Shown: in pieces, positions 13,201 to 25,190 of the stretch
Position numbering within the stretch: the first letter of the stretch is position 1
Layout of the letters: every line of letters begins with the position of its first letter
Source: Aspidiotus rigidus
Taxonomy: Eukaryota > Arthropoda > Insecta > Hemiptera > Diaspididae
Direction: 5' to 3'
Assembly: GCA_035079385.1 (NCBI GenBank)
Contig: JAVHKY010000030.1
Location: 8,409,001 to 8,473,000, forward strand
Length of the DNA: 64,000 nucleotides
Notes under the pieces: model-generated
Seen by the model: only the letters and a program-made list of their open reading frames with translations
Database searches by the model: none
Told to the model about the DNA's origin: nothing
Translations under genes and position numbers: made by a program

Positions 13201-14816
13201 GTAAATCGAAGACGACAAAAGAGACGAATAAAAAGATTTTCGCGCTGTACTAACAAGACAGGACATATTTTTCCGGAGCGATCGCGAATTACCATTTATG
13301 CAGTCCGCTGCATATGCCGCTACTACGACAACGAATGCTGGTGCAGTCAGGAACTATCGGAAAATACTCGTAATTAGCTGGACGATTTTTTCTCGTCTTT
13401 TTTGACGTAAAACGGTTGCTTGTGTTCGCATCGATTACCGTTAATGTTTAGAATATCTTCAAAAATCTTAAAGGAAGTTGCGGTTCCTGTTTTTTTTTCT
13501 TTTTTTTTTTATCTTCTCCAAAGTACTTTTTTTGCAGCTCTAGTGACATCCTCAACGATTAATTTTTTCCTTGTAAGAAGTGAGTGCGAAACAGTGGAAC
13601 GTTCGCAGTGACGGAGGGAGGAACGGAATGCGGCACATAATTGACCGAACGTCATTCACGTAACGAACTGGATCATCATCATCATTGTTTTCCTCTTCAC
13701 GCAATCGCCCAGGAATACCATGATTTCGTAAAGATAAGCTCGAACATGAAGAATGAAAACGTGTGCTTTTAATCCCACACAATAACTTCTATAATGAAAT
13801 ACGTTACACGTAATTTGTGCGCACAAATGAAACTAAAATATACGAACACCTGTAAATAAATTGGAGTACTACACTACTACCGTCGAAATTTTTTACCCAA
13901 TTCATTTGATGGAAATCGATCATAGTACCAGCAATTATACTAATCAACACTCGACTCTAAAGATGAAATACCGTTATTGAAATGACGTCACTAAATTTTT
14001 AAAATATGACTATCCCCATGTGGTAGAGACTCAAACCCAGCGGTGACAACCTAGATTTTCCTACGTGTAGCAAAAATTTTTTGGGGGAAAAAAGGTGTAA
14101 AGAACTTTTTGATCGCTGAGCTGGCGGAGAAACTCACGATGTAGCGGCTTGCTATACTCGTAACTGCTATATAAAGGCTGCCACCCTTGCCCAAATCCCA
14201 CCCACAAATATAGTCAAAAGATAATTAATGGACTATTATTGAGGTATGCTTTCAAAAGTTCAGCCGTAAAGCATATTTCGCGAAAATATTCAAAAATGTT
14301 TGGATCTTAATTTGATATTTTATCATACCTAGTTGCTTTATTTTAGCCTTGTATTCATTTACCAATCATACTAATGGAGTGAAATTGATTCTTTGCAAAC
14401 GTGGAGGACGTCCGAAAGTTTCAACTACGTACAACGAATTGGAATTGTTTTGCAACGTCATATAAATGACTATTTTTTCGATTATAAATGCGACTACAGG
14501 TCCAGAAAAATGTTTTGCATTAGATACAATTTTTACGAGTAGTTTGTACGTAAAGCAAAAAATCCGCTTTTGCGGCCCTGGAAATCAAAACCAGAAATAA
14601 CAAAAGCTTTTTTCACAACAGCACGAAATGTCGCAGCTTTAAGGAAAGGTATTGAAAAATAAGTTGTCCAACTTTACAAAAAAAAATGCTGAAGACTGAA
14701 ACATCAACGTATGTCGTATGCGAATGTAAACAAAATCGAAGAGAAAATTGTCTCAAAATATTCCTCCAACATTTTTGTGAGCAGGTGACACAGAAGGGAA
14801 TGAATTACTTTATCAA
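10286..14816. other. No recognised gene; homopolymer runs only
   Basis: A C13 run lies at 10560-10572 and long A-rich tracts at about 11551-11588. TATATAAAGG at 14168-14177 resembles a TATA box but no initiator or exon follows clearly. Met frames up to 104 codons (13063-13377, +) carry no recognisable domain. Confidence 0.5.
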
Positions 14817-14832
14817 TTAGGTTGGTGCAAAA
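14817..14832 (+). mobile_element. Solo mariner-like terminal inverted repeat
   Basis: TTAGGTTGGTGCAAAA is the conserved start of many mariner-family terminal repeats, and it is preceded by a T-A rich target as expected for TA insertion. Identity decays right after base 14832, and I could not find the opposite end (TTTTGCACCAACCTAA) in the window. It is either a very old element with a lost partner end, or a chance 16-base match. Confidence 0.45.
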
Positions 14833-15229
14833 CTGGCTTTGATCACCACAAAAATAGACTATTCAAAACCATCCACGAGACGTACAGCCAGTCTGATTCT
14901 CGATTAACTGATTGAAAAGTTGAAAAATTCATCACGTTAAAAATTTTCGAAGAACTTTTTTGCGTTATTTCAAATTAATAATTCAGTTCTGATTTATGCT
15001 TTAGAACTTATCGATTCTGCAATTAATTGCCCAGATTTCGGGAGATGCAACCTTAGCAAGCACTCTTCATATAGACCGTCCTGCTTGGGTTTGGGAAAAG
15101 GAGACGGTTGAGCAATGGGTTTCAGTCTGAACTACCATTTCCCGTAGATCGAAACGCATCCAATTAATTAAATATGGATACAAGTTCGTTTCCTCCCATT
15201 CACAATGTAAATCTTGATAATTCTGTCAC

Positions 15230-15470
15230 AAAATGAATGACGTCACAAGCTTGGACTTTGGAGTTGTATAATTATATGATAGGAGAAGGATTCCGAAAAA
15301 TTTCGGGAGAACTTGATAAACACTGGTCTATGACGTCATCAGATTGTGATGTCACAAGACTAACCTATGACGTCATCAAAGTGTGATGTCACAGGCCCCA
15401 CTTCCCAAGCTATATATGATAGAAGGGGGACTTGGAAGATTTTTGAGCTCCGAGCTTTACCAGATCTCGC
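15230..15470. repeat. TGACGTCA cluster with two 45-bp-family units
   Basis: Two near-identical blocks, CTATGACGTCATCAGATTG and CTATGACGTCATCAAAGTG, are each followed by TGATGTCACA (15329-15394), with another TGACGTCACA at 15239. Flanking them are diverged 45-bp-family units at 15274-15320 (ATGATAGGAGAAGGATTCCG) and 15415-15460 (GATAGAAGGGGGACTTGGAA). The CRE-like TGACGTCA words appear to be part of the repeat and not independent regulatory sites. Confidence 0.65.
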
Positions 15471-15654
15471 ACGTTCTTTCCGAAAACCCCCCAATAAAGC
15501 AAGTCTCTATTAAAATTTTCGACCATGATGAAAAGTCGACCTCTAAACAACCTAGAGGTTGCCGGAAGGTGGACATTTTTTCTGAACCCCCACCACGATA
15601 AAACAGGTTCCTCGTTAAAAGTATTGAGAATTGAAAAAGCAAAATAGGAGGACC

Positions 15655-15800
15655 TCTTGTTCGGGACTTCTGATTCGTCAAATGCGAAAACGTGTTGTTC
15701 TATTTTATGAGAAATTTTACGTGGAATAATTTTGAACTGAGGTATTTTCATTGTATCTCGGTTATTTTGTCCAATATTTTGGAAAAATAAGATATCTTTG
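15655..15800. repeat. Direct repeat, copy 1 (partner at 16200-16345)
   Basis: Shared blocks with the partner are GCGAAAACGTG, CTATTT-ATGAGAAATT, ACGTGGAATAAT, TTGAACTGAGGTATTTT and TTATTTTGTCCAATATTT in the same order and spacing, 545 bp downstream. A 113-codon minus-strand frame over 15410-15751 overlaps it and shows no family motif. Confidence 0.7.
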
Positions 15801-16199
15801 AGGGTGGAGGAGGGAATTGGATTCTGAATGGGTTATAGAAACCTACAAATGAGGACGTATTTAGCAAAAAGGCTCCTCACAAAGGAATTTCTTATGGGAC
15901 GGAAGCCCTTCTGCCAGCACCCTCCTCAAATGTGGCTCTCAACCGAATTTGATACTATTAACGTAAAGACCAAACTTTCTTGTTATTGCATTGAAAACTA
16001 TGCGTAAACGCGCAACAAGTGTCATATAAAATGAAGCACTTTCCTGCTTAGAGCGAACATTCCACTAAAATTTCACCCTAATGACGATATTCTACAGACA
16101 GTCCGTTGTGGAAGGTTTTTGTCGCGGAATAATTCAATAAAAGCCACAAAATTTTGACGAATTTGTCAAGAAGTGTTCAAAATCAAAAAAGTCAAATTT

Positions 16200-16345
16200 G
16201 GAAACCCCGCGAGGGGGCTTTTAATTGGTCAACATCGAAAACGTGCCATGCTATTTCATTGGAAATTCCACGTAAAATAATGTTGAACTGAAATATTTTT
16301 ACCATATGTGTTATTTTGTCCAATATTTCGAAGGAACTAAAATTG
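16200..16345. repeat. Direct repeat, copy 2 (partner at 15655-15800)
   Basis: This is the diverged second copy. The order of conserved blocks is kept, including TTATTTTGTCCAATATTTCG at 16311-16330. The 88-codon plus-strand frame at 16306-16572 begins inside it and runs into the GTCGAC block, so it is unlikely to be a gene. Confidence 0.7.
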
Positions 16346-16494
16346 TTTGGGAAAATCGCCTCTCTGAGGGGGTTCTGGAAGCCCGCAAGCGTGTCTCCCG
16401 ATTAAATTGGATTATTCACAGTGAGATAAAGAAGGACGTCAAATTTTATACTTTTATCAAAAAATACGGAGTTCAGTGGCTTATCGCCCCCACT

Positions 16495-16880
16495 ATACAG
16501 ATTGACGTAAATTTAAGGTCGATTCGAAGTCGACCAGCATACATTTACAGAAAACTAAAAACCTACTTCTAATTGATGCAACCGAGCTGTCAATTTTAAG
16601 TCAATGGAAAATTCGAAGAAAGCGCGACTCAAATCTTCGACTCCAGATCAACATCCATTTGAAGGCGACGTAGAAATCGACTTTACATCAACCGGGAAGA
16701 GCAGTCGATTTCACGTGGAGTAGTAGTTGACTCGAAATTGACCCTAAATCGACGCGGTAAATAAGTCGACCTCTGTCGACCCCCCCCCCCCCTATAGACC
16801 TGATACCGATGTCGACGTCAGGTCAATTTCAACAATACATCCGATACAATTTCGACCAGTACTTTGAAGGAAATAAATTA
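16495..16880. repeat. GTCGAC-rich repeat block 1, with C13 tract
   Basis: Words such as GTCGATTCGAAGTCGACC, AAATCGAC, GTAGAAATCGACTTTAC and GTTGACTCGAAATTGACC recur at irregular spacing. The segment TCGACCAGCATACATT at 16531-16546 and GTCGACGTCAGGTCAATTTC at 16812-16831 both have counterparts, in the same order, in block 2 (about 20833 and 20961). A C13 run occupies 16780-16792. Confidence 0.7.
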
Positions 16881-16904
16881 TCATCAGACGCCCCTCACCT
16901 CACC

Positions 16905-17040
16905 ATCATATAATATATTGCTCAAAGGTCGAAAGATAACTCGATGGTAGGAAATTTCGTAAGTTTCCCTCACCTCTCAAATGTACAGCTCGAAGTTTCG
17001 AATTTTAAAGGCACCTCGGCGAGGGAGGGGGGAGGGAAAA
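16905..17040. repeat. Diverged 45-bp-family units
   Basis: Reverse-oriented remnants: TCATATAATATATTGCTC, AAGGTCGAAAG, GGAAATTTCG, TCCCTCACC and CAGCTCGAAGTTTCG. They are recognisable from better-preserved units at 21.5-21.8 kb but individually degraded. Confidence 0.5.
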
Positions 17041-19550
17041 ATTCCACATGAAACGGATTCTTTGTAAAAAATATTCAACTAGATGTTTCTGCTGCGAGGA
17101 CCACCTTCAAGCAACTTCCCAGTTTGGGATATATAATAAATCGGCACACATATTATACGATCATAATTGTTTGAGTGGAAATAGCACGATACTGTATTTT
17201 CTCAGAATGGACCGTCGAGAAGGAAAGAAAGCGGAATATGAACACTAGACAAATCATCCGAGAAAAAGGAAGAAGATGGATTCTTAATTAAAACCTGATG
17301 TACGTTGACGCGGAAATTTCAGTTGAACGGTTGCATTAAATAAAACGTATCGCTTGAATAAAATAAGGAAGCATCTGAGACAGCAAATATTTCCTGAAAA
17401 TGTGAAAGCCTACTTTAATTCAAAATTTTACAGAGCCTAAATCAGGTGAACTACCAGGACGCAGTTCAAATTTTTCAGAAAAAAATTGGTAATCGACGTA
17501 CAGGTGAACTCAGCGTATACTCGACACACAAGTGGGAAAAGAAAACGGCTATGAACTTTATGGCGCGAAAAGATTTTACGTCATATTATGCGACAGTCGA
17601 GTATAATTGCCGCTGTAATAGCTTTTAAGATGGAAAAATTCCCGGCTTCATCAAAGAAGAACATGAGATTAAAATGTATCACCGTTTCAATAAAGACATT
17701 TGAATTTTGTTTTTCACATTTGTGTGTAAACACAAAATACACACGATCTGGTGGAAGGAACCGTTATAGTGAGATACACGACCGTAGGCTAAATCCTACA
17801 GCTGTTGGTGCCAGAGCGATCGCAATCTTCGAAATTCGCGGAATGTATTCGTCGATATATACCGAATACTCGAGGATATACTTTTGCGATCTAAAATTCA
17901 CAACCATCTTTGTATGGTATGCTTCAAGTTTTATAATCTGACTTCATATTTTATGCTCGCTTTATTTCTTTTTTTGTAGGCATTTGCTTCGAATCCACAT
18001 CTTACGTCTATCATCATTTTACACGAGTGCGTTAACCTCGACCTAACTTACACCTAAGTAAGACTAAACAGCGCATAAGATCGTGAAATATTATACGAAA
18101 AGGGACATATATTATGATCATTATTATTGTCTGTAGAATAGCATCTAAATCCTTCAGTTAATTACGAATTGTCGCGAATAATGAATGATCATGGCCATCG
18201 CACGATTCTACGTGTCATCACAGATCACACCGTGAGAGAGCTACGAAGAAGAAAGACGAATTCAACATTACGCGAAAGTACAAATATCCACCACACTTAC
18301 AAGCTCGGTACATCATTATGATGAAAATTAAAAACTTCGTACGTGTACGAAGTCCGTCGTATAATTTCACTATTTTCGGAAACAATACGACGAAGTTCTT
18401 CCTATTATACGAGTAGTAGTTTAGAACATTAATCTACCGCCATCGTTCCTTCATCATTTTTTGAGGAAGCCTGTTCTGTACACTGACCCACTGACTTACT
18501 ATTATAACGCATCGAAAGCGATTTTATACTATATACACTACCATAGACGAGAGGTACGTTCATAATCTATTACAAAAGGCGAAGAACTGAATGGTATTTA
18601 CATGAAAGTGATTCATATGCGAACCGGTTGGAATAGTAGTAACTCATTCATTGATACCTATTTTCCAAAGTCAGTTTTTTCTCGCCTTTTCTCCTACACT
18701 TCGTTTTATAAGAATGTGTGCACGCGACTGAAATGGTAGCGCATTTCTTTCCAAATTTTCATAATTTGATATCTACTTTTATTCCGTTTTAATTATAAAT
18801 GTTCGCATCAAAATCGACTACTATAACTTATTGAATACATTGGTGTAAAGATAGTGTCTTAAGAAACCTGTTATATTCGCGCTGTTCAATCGTAAACGCA
18901 CTTTTAGCGCCGAATGTTGACCTTAATTGCGGAACATAATGATAAAAACTTGAACACGGTTAGCCTCGTGAATTCCAACGCTTTTATAGAATTAATAAGT
19001 TTCAGCGATGAGATAAGTGTTAGTAATTCTAATTTGGATCTCAACACGAGATAATTGAAGAAGATTTTACCGAGACCGATGATGAAGAAATAACATAATA
19101 CGAAACGGTAGAATTTCAAATTGAAGCATCTCTCTATTCAGAATCAAGTTTCCAGATGAACACTTGCTCTGTATTCTTCACGGAGTCATTTAAAGATTAG
19201 GTGTCAAAAACAGATACGCGCAAAGGTACTCCAAAGTATTGCATTTACTCACTCTTTCCACGATCTAGATCAGAAATTGTACGTGATTCCGGGGCTTACC
19301 TGAAAACAAAATGAAAACATAATTAATTCGGTTAAAAATATGAGGGACTTAGGATACAGTATCAAAGCAAAGAGGAAGAATCACAAGTGAATCAAAAAAA
19401 TTTAGTAGGATTATCAAAGATGAAAAAACAAAAAGTCGATCAAGTATTTGCATTAAAGAGGTCCAAATCTAATGTAAACACGTCGTTACCTCATAAAATT
19501 AATTAAAAAAAAAAAAACGAAAAAGACCTCGCATTCAATTTTATACCTTT
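17041..19550. other. No recognised gene; possible minus-strand mini-exon
   Basis: On the minus strand, a pyrimidine-rich acceptor ending TTTTGTTTTCAG (around 19300-19311) is followed about 47 bases later by a donor-like GTGAGT (around 19248-19253). The intervening segment could be a small exon, but this is pattern-level evidence only. A 117-codon frame at 17588-17941 (+) has no recognisable motif. Confidence 0.3.
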
Positions 19551-19551
19551 T

Positions 19552-19770
19552 GTTGGGAGGGCATCTTCAGAAAATTTTCACGTCCGAGGTTGATGACGTC
19601 ATTAACCTAGGGTTACAGGACTTGGAAAAATCTCGACTTCCGAGCTGTACATTGTAAGAGAAGGAGTTGAGAAAATTTCGATCTTCGAGCTATAGTAAAG
19701 GGACTTGGAAAAATTTGGACCTCCGAGTTATAGATTATAAAAGGGGGACTTGGAAAAATTGCGACCTCCA
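19552..19770. repeat. 45-bp-family array plus GGGCATCTTCA module
   Basis: The block begins GGGAGGGCATCTTCAGAAAA, continues CGTCCGAGGTTGATGACGTC and GGTTACAGGACTTGGAAAAA, then three loose 45-bp units with GGACTTGGAAAAATT. The first 90 bp reappear in reverse complement at about 31695-31785. A 134-codon plus frame at 19750-20154 starts in it and is not credible as a gene. Confidence 0.7.
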
Positions 19771-20234
19771 AAAAAAGTTCCGCGCATGCAAACGCAAGAG
19801 CATTCGCGTCTAATTTTTGATTTTATAAACTTTTTTGCCGCGGGACATGGAACTTGCGGGTTCCCCGCTGTATCTAAATTTTTTCAGCACAGTTCAGTAG
19901 CAACGTTTGATGACGTGAGAGGTTCAGAAACTAGATCGAAAATATCTATTCGACGAGTTCCGCCTTCCTCAATTTCTCTCACAGCATTACTCCTTTGTTT
20001 TTCTAGTTCCTCACTCTCAAAGCAAGTATATGTGCTTGGATTTCCAACACACAGTGACTTATCGATAGAGCGACAGCAAGGGGAAAGGTGTAAATATAAT
20101 CCACTATTTGATTTTTTTGCTTCTTTGATTGAAAGAGTATTTAGAAAGGAATAGTTGAACTACTTCGCGTGCAAAGTATGAATATAGTTACTGTAAATGA
20201 AGAAAACGGCTCTTTTATTTCTATACGAGAAAAG

Positions 20235-21010
20235 CCGTTTTCCTGAAGTCGACGTCCAGTTATTTTGGGTGAATTCGCGGTTGATATGGAGCGCAACTAA
20301 ATCGAAGACTTTTGGTCAAAATAGCGAGTCGATTCTACATGATCCACCAGGAGGGAGAGACCTCCATTTTGACGTCGAAATTGAGTCAACACTTGGTATT
20401 ATACATTGATGTCGACTCAATTTTGAGTCAATATACTTCCGCGCAATGTCGACCGCTTTTTTTTACCATTGAGTCGCCGACGTCGAAATTGAGATAGATA
20501 TCGACCGAAAATCGACTTCAATTTTGAGACGATTATACGTCATTCACACAGAAGATTTGCAATCGAATCCGATAAAGTTTCAGAATCCAGGTCAAAAATG
20601 AATCACCTTCTGGCGCATCAGTTTTTAACGCCAACTGAAAATCGACGTTGTCGAAATTGCAATCGTCCTCATTATTATGCAGTTATGACTGAGCATTCTA
20701 TCTGCGAGGAGTGGAGTTGCAAAACAGAGAAAATGCTACAAGGGGATGAATGACATCGACTCTCGTTGATTCCAAGTCAATCAGCGTTCATTAACAGAGA
20801 AACTAAAAATCAACACCAAATCAATATCATATCGACCAGCATACATTGTCAGAGAACTACTAATTAGCTCGAATTCAAGTCGGTAAAAAATTTTGAGAAA
20901 TCGACTTGAGAGCCACGGATATTCTAAATGGAGGCGACATTTGTCGAACCCGCATCAAAGTCGACGTGAGGTCGATTTAAACAATGTACGTATTACCCAA
21001 GATTTTGAAG
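20235..21010. repeat. GTCGAC-rich repeat block 2
   Basis: Repeated words include GACGTCGAAATTGAGTCAAC, GATGTCGACTCAATTTTGAG, GACGTCGAAATTGAGA and AATCGACTTCAATTTTGAG. The later part repeats pieces of block 1 (TCGACCAGCATACATT, then GTCGACGTGAGGTCGATTT). Several units are inverted relative to each other. Confidence 0.7.
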
Positions 21011-21433
21011 TTTCTTCTTTGTTATACAACTTTAATCTAGCAAGACGACAAAATATAGACTTTATTTACAAATCTCGCTCTACGGCACTTTTCTTTATTT
21101 CTGAAATACAATTAGTTGACTTCTCCAAAAAAACTGAAACTTGAACTTTTGTCGGTAAAAAATTACTTCGAGGGCTAATCGTATCATATGTAGTTCATTA
21201 ATTGCGATTCAATTTACTTCAATCTGATAACTGTTTTCGAAACTGTATCCGTGGATGCTTTGAAACGAAACTACAGAACAAGACAATTGTAAAATTTGTA
21301 TCTAATGTTGTTACCAAACCATTTACAAAAATATCTTCCAACAATACTCACTCTTTTGGGAAAAGTCGATAAAAATCATTTCTCTGAACAAATTACTCGT
21401 AAAAATTTAACGTTAAAACGACGTTTTCCTTAA

Positions 21434-21475
21434 CGAAGTTAAACGAGGAACGGAGGGAACCTGTTCTATGAGTCA
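21434..21475. repeat. AACGAGGAACG module, copy 2
   Basis: AACGAAGTTAAACGAGGAAC followed by GGAGGGAACCTGTTCTA matches 2965-3001. It directly precedes the 45-bp inverted array, and at 2.9-3.3 kb the same module also lies near 45-bp units, so the two travel together. Confidence 0.65.
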
Positions 21476-21484
21476 AATTGTAAT

Positions 21485-21780
21485 ATGATAGGAGGGGGAC
21501 TTGGAAAAGCTTTAACTCTTGGGCTATATATGACAGGAGAGGGACTTGGAAAAATTTCTACTCTCGAGCCTAATATGATAGGAGGAGGACTTAGAAATAT
21601 CATTTATAGGGCGAGAGTCGAAATTATTCCAAGTCCCTCTCACATCATATATGGCTCCAGAGCCGAAAATTTTTCACGTCCCCGTCCTATCATACATAGC
21701 TTGAGAGTCGAAATTTTTCGAAGTCCCTCACCTATCATAATCGCTCGAGAGTCGAAATTTTTCCAAGTTTTTGTTGGACG
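21485..21780. repeat. Inverted tandem array of 45-bp units (3 forward, ~4 reverse)
   Basis: Three head-to-tail forward units (ATGATAGGAGGGGGACTTGG at 21485, ATGACAGGAGAGGGACTTGG at 21530, ATGATAGGAGGAGGACTTAG at 21575) are followed by four units in reverse complement (GTCGAAATTATTCCAAGTCC, then GAAAATTTTTCACGTCC, GTCGAAATTTTTCGAAGTCC, GTCGAAATTTTTCCAAG). The switch point is near 21605. A 114-codon open frame (21485-21829, +) is a by-product of the stop-free unit. The array could extrude as a cruciform or be transcribed as a long hairpin. Confidence 0.85.
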
Positions 21781-21829
21781 GCGGACGGCAAATTTCTCAA
21801 AAAAAGACATAGAACAGGTGTCCTGTTAA

Positions 21830-24519
21830 AACTGTTGTTAAATAAGCTGCTATTGACATTGAGATGAGCCAAGGAGGGGTATACCCTTTCAAATTATGCA
21901 CTTCGACCATATTTTTCCAGCGAAGCGAAGATAAATTTTTCGGATAGTGGAATATCCGCCTCCTATAAGAGTACTTCGCTGCGGTCAGCTAGCAAAAATC
22001 AATGTAGATTTAGGTCGAGGAGTCATTATTATGAAATGAAATATAGTGAAGTCGGTAATCGTGAACAAAGATTTCAATCAATAAGGGGTCTTAGAGAAAT
22101 GTTTTCGCAAATTTTGGAGGTAGGAACATTATTCGTATACACACTTGATTATAGAAGAGAATTTCGGAAATTCAAAAAAGGTACAGTTCAGAGCAAATGA
22201 GAATGCATTTGGATCTTTGAAAATGAATTTACCCAATTATAGAATATCTGAGGTCATGACTTACTGCTCTTCATTGCATTAATCCTCTTGAAGGTTCATA
22301 GCATTATTCATTGATGATTTTGTTTAACAAAGTTATATGCCTCGAGTACAGAACTTCCTCAAGTACAGACCACTTCGAAAACAAACTGTGAGAGAACTCT
22401 GGTAGCACTAAACACGACTCTTCTCACAATTAGAAAAAGAGGAACATGGAAACAATATCTCATTGCGTATACAGTATTATGAAATTGTCAATTTTTAATC
22501 GTTCGTAATACGAAGTCTTGTAATTCGTTTCATACACATAAAAAAAAGTGAGGTTAACGATCCTCAAGTTGGACGTAAGTACATGGGAAAATACTTCCGA
22601 AGTTCATTCGCTCTCGAATACGCATTCGTTTTATTGCTATCGCACATTCTGACTTTTGTATGTTTCTGTACGTTAAATACAAAAATATTCAAACATCGAT
22701 TCTACGACATATTTTACGGGACGAAAAAGTACCTAACGCATTTTCTCGCATGGGTCTGCCTAAGAAAATGCACGAGCTTCAGTCGTTAATAAATTGTACG
22801 GCCGCAAACAATAAGTACCTAGTGACAGTAGGAAAATTGTCAGTGATACGTAGATTTCAAAATGGACCGGAAATTCTATTGTGTCATCGTAGTATGATTT
22901 CCTTAAACATTTTACTCATAGTGGCATCAGCGTCCGTGTTTGAAATTCCAAATACAGGAACGATAGATAATCTTCGCATCGTCCACTAACCCAATACAGC
23001 GAATGCTTATTCTACTTCTTGTATACAGTTGAATACATAAAATATATGAAATACTGTAAACAACATCTGTCATCCTTTCGCGACTCAAATAATTACTCTT
23101 TATCGGTCGATCGGTCAGTACACTAGAATTTACCTTATTTTTTTTTCTTTACACGCTTCCTTCCTCCATCAGAAAGTAGGTTTGTTGTTGTTGCTGCTGC
23201 TGCTGGAGTGGAATACGACTCGTATCGATTACAGAAAATACAGTCATCTTGTACCTTATGGGTAGTCGCGTATCATATCGACACGTAACATTTTAATATC
23301 ATCGTTCGCAGTTTCCACTATGAAAAGAAAGCGGGAAAAGGGGGAAAAGTATAAAATTAGATACGAAAATGCTGTACAAGAGTTTTGGAAATTCGTTAAA
23401 TGCGAAGGCTGGATATACACACGAACGCGTAAGAAACAATAGGTCACAAAAGTGGAATACGAAATGCAGCATGCGGTGTGAAAACTGGTTCATATTACAC
23501 TGTGAACGTGAACTTGTAATTAAACGTAACAAATTGACGCGAGGATTTTACGTATTATAGACGTACTCGTAATTTTTTTACGCAAAGCAGAACGCTTAGT
23601 CGAGCTGGAGAATATACAGAGTAGCCGCGAAATTTGTGGTGAAGAGGTGAGCTTCGTAAGAATGGACGAGTGAAGGGGAGGAAATCGGATTCATACAGCT
23701 ATATCTGTAGCGATGCATACCGGCACTTCTGGGCTTAATTCATTCGATAGATTTCGTCAAATTATTTCACGCGCCGCTGACCTCATGTAGTTATCATTAC
23801 TACCTCTTCGGAATAATTTTTTCTTACATCATTTTATTTACATCCGTCTATAGATAGAAGGAATCATACTGTTGCGGGCGTTTTGGCTGTAGGAGGAGAG
23901 TTTTGAAACTGGAAAATAGTGTTTTCGAGCGTTCTATGACAGATCAGTGGCACTGGTCACGAAGATCGCACTCTTCAAAAATATTATACGAACATGAAAA
24001 ATTCAGTAAAATTTGTCGGATGTATGCTACGTTTCCTTTTTGCTATGTTTGAAAAACAGCTTTGTCATCATATTATCTGTCTGAAGAATATTATGCACGC
24101 ATAGAGAAATCTCCTGAGGTTTATGTACTATCAACCAGGGCAATAATGACCACTTTTCCTCTATACAGCCTGAAGCTAAATTTTTTCTTGACAGTGAACG
24201 GAATACGAAGTTTTTTAAAATCTTTTCTTTATAGAGGTTTGGAGCTCGATTTGTTTTCAAATCCCTTTTCCATGGTGAGGGTTTCAAATCCTTCGATGGA
24301 GCCACGTTCCAGACGCGCTTCTACATTTGTTCATCCAACAAAAGTAATGATGCCGCTAAAAGAACGAGTTACTGCAGGATCTAGACGGTTTTTGTACAAT
24401 CTAGACTCTATGAAGAAAACTAACAAGGATGATTTTGAATCTATGTTTCTCAGGAGTGGTAAAAAGTCAGTTGGCCCCCTTTCGGTACCGCGGTGTTCCC
24501 AAGCCCACTGAACCATATC
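21830..24519. other. No recognised gene; short TTG/CTG microsatellite
   Basis: A (TTG)n(CTG)n run lies at about 23182-23206. A 149-codon frame at 24062-24511 (+) and the frames at 22583-22989 (+) show no motif I recognise. Nothing else is supported. Confidence 0.5.
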
Positions 24520-25190
24520 GATTGTCAATTTTCAATCGACCGAAAATCGACGTCAAGTTGGTAAGGGGTCGACAAGTGTCGACTACAACTCGACTTAGTT
24601 ACCACGCCAATTTTAGGTCGTTTTCGAGTCGACTCGAAATGTTTCATCCACCTTGAATCGACCACTCTGTAGGTCAATTTAGAGATGTACATAATCGACG
24701 TCGATCTGAAATCGATGTATAAAGTCTCCCCTTCGAAGTATTCTGGGTGTTTACTCGCAGACGGAATACTTATAGAACGAAGACCATTGAGTATGCTCGA
24801 TCAGAGTAGCAATGGTTGAATTTCGATTTCCAGTCAACATCAAAATGTAACACAAAGTTTCGACATATTCTTGACCTCGGTTTACATACCCTATCAAATT
24901 GTCCACTTAGAAGCTACGAATTTTCGCCGTCCATTGCAAGTCTTTTGTCGACGAGTGACACATAATTGACCCAAAACTGACGTCGATTTGCAGTCGATAT
25001 CAATCTATAATATTTGTACCGAGAGTCGTCTCACTTTCGACGTTCGAGTTGTTGGTAAGAAGAAGTGGTCGATTTCAAGTCAACTTCTAGTCATTTTAGA
25101 TCGATTTGCAATCGATATCGGGTGGAAGTGAATCGACTCAAAATCAACGTCAATTTGGAGTCGACACCTAGCTCATATAGGATTACATAC
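24520..25190. repeat. GTCGAC-rich repeat block 3
   Basis: Dense GTCGA/TCGAC words: AATCGACCGAAAATCGACGT, GGTCGACAAGTGTCGACTAC, TTTTCGAGTCGACTCGAAAT, AATCGACGTCGATC, GTCGATTTGC-type segments and GGAGTCGACACC. Spacing is irregular, about 15-40 bases. A short outlier of the same type occurs at 27088-27110. Confidence 0.7.

Noticed and set aside
21485..21829. 114-codon open frame
   Set aside because: It is the translation of the 45-bp inverted array; the unit simply lacks stops in that frame.
23182..23206. TTG/CTG run as a poly-glutamine or poly-leucine coding tract
   Set aside because: It lies outside any credible frame, so it is an ordinary microsatellite.
24062..24511. 149-codon open frame next to GTCGAC block 3
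   Set aside because: No recognisable domain, and an overlapping frame of similar quality exists on the opposite strand.
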